Shown one piece after another: positions 7,892 to 9,412 of a DNA stretch of 9,412 nucleotides (within the stretch, counting starts at the first letter, position 1; each line of letters begins with the position of its first letter). The position numbers were made by a program, and so were the translations under genes. This stretch comes from Bacteroidales bacterium (lineage in GTDB: Bacteria; Bacteroidota; Bacteroidia; Bacteroidales; JAADGE01), in NCBI GenBank assembly GCA_024762915.1, contig JANTGL010000090.1, forward strand, positions 1-9,412, read 5' to 3'. Below the pieces are notes generated by a model. It was given only the letters and a program-made list of their open reading frames with translations. It made no database searches and was not told where the DNA came from.

Positions 7892-8986
7892 TTATTTTTT
7901 GACAAATTGTTTTATTCCGGTCTTATCTTTTGAAACAATCTTCAACAAATAAACTCCCGGTTTCAGATTGGAAACATTTATTTCATTTTCATTTCCTGAA
8001 ACAGAAAAAATCATTTTCCCCGAAATATCAAAAATTTCAAATTTATCAACAGGAATTTCCGATTTCAGTGATAAAATATCATCAACCGGATTAGGAAATA
8101 TATTAATTTCCGTATTATGATGAACGGCTTCAACTTCGGTTCCTTCCCATCCGGCAAGTCTGCACCACAGCCACCAAGCCGCATACGCTTTTAAATTACC
8201 GTTAAGTGCTCGTGTATGTGCCGGAGAACAATCGTACCAATCAACACCTTCTGTATGTGAGTTTTGCCATTCGGTTGCCCAATTACCTAGAAGTGATCCT
8301 CCCGCTGCATCATAATAATCACAATTATCATTCGTAAATTCAAAAAATGTTCCGTCAGGGTTATACCTTTCAATATCATAAAAATCATACAAAATTTTAT
8401 TATTTGCTATGCAATAATCTTTGATTTGCTGATTGCTCGCTTTTACGGTTGCATCACTCCAAATATCCGAATGCCCGGTCATATAAACAAATTTGACGTT
8501 CGGGTATTGTTGCTCCAATTCATTCATTTTATCAAGATAAATTTGAATTCCTGCTTGAGTATTATCCGAAACACCGCCGCACCACGACCAAATAACAACA
8601 TTTACGTCATTATTATTTGAATTATCCAAATACGGTCTTGTATTTTGCGCCCAAGTTGTATCTCCGTTATGTCCCAAATCGCCGGAAACAAAATAATCGT
8701 CAATATCTAATGCCCCGTTTGTTCCGCCTTCATTCCAATTATAAATATCTCCTTTGTAACCGTTCAGATTTGTTTGACCGACTAATGCCGACATACCGGT
8801 TATCAACTGGCTTCCGTGCGATGTGTGCCCGTATGCGATGTGCAAGCTTTGTTTTGCCTGATTAATTGCAGCTTCCGTAATCGGTTCCAGTTTAGCACAA
8901 GTGTGATCGATAATAATTGCTTGTGAGAATAAATTTCCTGAAAAGAACATAAAAAATATGCCCGTTAAAAGTAAAGAGTTTTTCAT
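7892..8986 (-). CDS. Secreted T9SS substrate with SGNH-hydrolase-like motifs
   Basis: The 364-residue protein has a signal peptide (residues 1-22, cleavage near Phe-Ser-Gln). A type A T9SS C-terminal sorting domain spans about 294-364, with INIFPNP at 294-300, FEIFDISGKMI, then LKPGVYLLKI and a Lys-rich end. It should therefore cross the outer membrane by T9SS and be released or anchored at the surface. The catalytic region (about 25-285) is not a family I can name. Its motifs resemble SGNH/GDSL-type esterases: YGHTSHGSQ at 52-60 (candidate nucleophile Ser56 or Ser59), VIWSWCGG at 131-138, YMTGHSD at 168-174, and DCSPAHTRALNGN at 252-264 with His257. Six Cys (30, 136, 192, 222, 253, 275) in the exported part could form disulfides. 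The ATG at 8986 directly begins the signal peptide. Export is firm; enzyme class is inference. Confidence 0.85.
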   Translation of the reverse strand: MKNSLLLTGIFFMFFSGNLFSQAIIIDHTCAKLEPITEAAINQAKQSLHIAYGHTSHGSQLITGMSALVGQTNLNGYKGDIYNWNEGGTNGALDIDDYFVSGDLGHNGDTTWAQNTRPYLDNSNNNDVNVVIWSWCGGVSDNTQAGIQIYLDKMNELEQQYPNVKFVYMTGHSDIWSDATVKASNQQIKDYCIANNKILYDFYDIERYNPDGTFFEFTNDNCDYYDAAGGSLLGNWATEWQNSHTEGVDWYDCSPAHTRALNGNLKAYAAWWLWCRLAGWEGTEVEAVHHNTEINIFPNPVDDILSLKSEIPVDKFEIFDISGKMIFSVSGNENEINVSNLKPGVYLLKIVSKDKTGIKQFVKK

Positions 8987-9071
8987 GATGTTTTTATTTT
9001 TCGGTTTTACTTTTTAAAGACTTAAATCTTTTTATAAAAGTTGCATCTCTAAAATAAATTCAAAATAAATA

Positions 9072-9149
9072 CCGTCCTAAATGAATTTAACAGACGGGTT
9101 AAAACCCTAATGTTTATTGTAGTTTTCAGCACCCGACTTAAGTCGGGTG
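9072..9149. repeat. REP-like double-hairpin intergenic element
   Basis: Two palindromes lie 22 bases apart between two minus-strand genes. The left one is GGGTT-AA-AACCC (9096-9107); its first bases can instead pair as GACGG (9093-9097) with CCGTC at 9072-9076. The right one is a perfect 20-base palindrome, CACCCGACTT followed by its reverse complement (9130-9149). It starts 8 bases beyond the TonB receptor stop codon, reading on the minus strand, so it may protect or end that transcript. It lacks a T-run on the minus strand; the T-rich tract is on the plus side. The rest of the 171-bp gap (8987-9157) shows only A/T-rich sequence and no convincing promoter for the T9SS gene. Confidence 0.7.
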
Positions 9150-9157
9150 TTAATTTT

Positions 9158-9412
9158 TTAAAAAGTATAAGTAATTTTCCCTTTCAAGAAAAACGGTGTT
9201 CCCGGAATAAAATGTATTTCATCGACCGGAGCAGTCTCGTTTTTTAACCTTGTTAAAGTGGCAAATTGGGTTTCATTCCAAGCTGTGTTAAATAAATTGT
9301 CGATACTGAAACCGAAAGTAACTTTTTTGTATTGATAATTTGCAATTAAATCCGTTATAAAATAACCTTTTGCCGTAATGCTGCCGTCTTCGTTTGCCGG
9401 TCTGCTTTTCAG
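9158..9412 (-). CDS. TonB-dependent receptor, C-terminal end (partial, N-terminus beyond right edge)
   Basis: Reading the minus strand in from the right edge gives 84 codons and a TAA at 9160-9158 with no interruption. The peptide has the alternating pattern of the last outer-membrane beta-strands: YFITDLIANYQYKKVTFGFS, then the family hallmark IDNLFNTAWNE, then PGTPFFLKGKITYTF ending in a terminal Phe, the usual C-terminal aromatic that the Bam machinery recognises. The I/V-x-N-L-F-N motif followed by a PG-P-R/F strand is typical of TonB-dependent receptors, which import siderophores, vitamin B12, metals or glycans. The plug and TonB box are outside the window, so the substrate is unknown. 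No SusD partner follows it downstream; the next gene in that direction is the T9SS protein, 171 bp away. Confidence 0.88.
   Translation of the reverse strand: MKSRPANEDGSITAKGYFITDLIANYQYKKVTFGFSIDNLFNTAWNETQFATLTRLKNETAPVDEIHFIPGTPFFLKGKITYTF

Noticed and set aside
9015..9030. AAAGA/TCTTT inverted repeat upstream of the T9SS gene
   Set aside because: Five-base A/T-rich arms are expected by chance in sequence of this composition, and no matching promoter element sits beside it.
9130..9149. Classical rho-independent terminator for the TonB receptor
   Set aside because: The stem is strong, but on the minus strand it is followed by CTGAAAAC rather than a T-run. I therefore kept it as part of a REP-like element that may aid termination, not as a standard terminator.

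Overview
This AT-rich window looks like chromosomal DNA of a Bacteroidota (Bacteroidetes) species. Three things point there. One gene ends in a type IX secretion (T9SS) C-terminal sorting domain. The right edge holds the end of a TonB-dependent outer-membrane receptor. Several genes are preceded by the TAnnTTTG -7 element typical of the phylum, with no obvious Shine-Dalgarno sequences. I cannot name a genus from sequence alone.

Layout, left to right: (1) the first 120 codons of a secreted protein with a lamin-tail-like fold, minus strand, cut by the left edge; (2) uvrA, minus strand, the nucleotide-excision-repair damage sensor, with a textbook Bacteroidota promoter; (3) a 196-bp divergent intergenic region with a repeated AAGACTGT octamer; (4) a 1081-residue exported protein with many Asp-box (BNR) repeats, the VPS10/sortilin-like 'glycosyl hydrolase' type, plus strand, followed by a strong terminator; (5) a lipoprotein of the GH114 (endo-alpha-1,4-polygalactosaminidase, TM1410-like) family, plus strand; (6) a 122-bp nested palindrome between converging genes; (7) a 364-residue secreted T9SS substrate with SGNH-hydrolase-like motifs, minus strand; (8) a REP-like double-hairpin intergenic stretch; (9) the last 84 codons of a TonB-dependent receptor, minus strand, cut by the right edge.

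Apart from uvrA, every gene encodes an envelope or exported protein, so the theme is surface and periplasm. There is no clear operon: most genes have their own intergenic region, and orientation changes three times. The most plausible functional pairing is the GH114 lipoprotein with the converging SGNH-like T9SS protein, which could act on an aminosugar polysaccharide, but that is inference. I see no mobile-element transposase, CRISPR array, tRNA or rRNA. The least explained parts are the two palindromic intergenic elements, the octamer repeats between uvrA and the Asp-box gene, and the uncharacterised T9SS enzyme.
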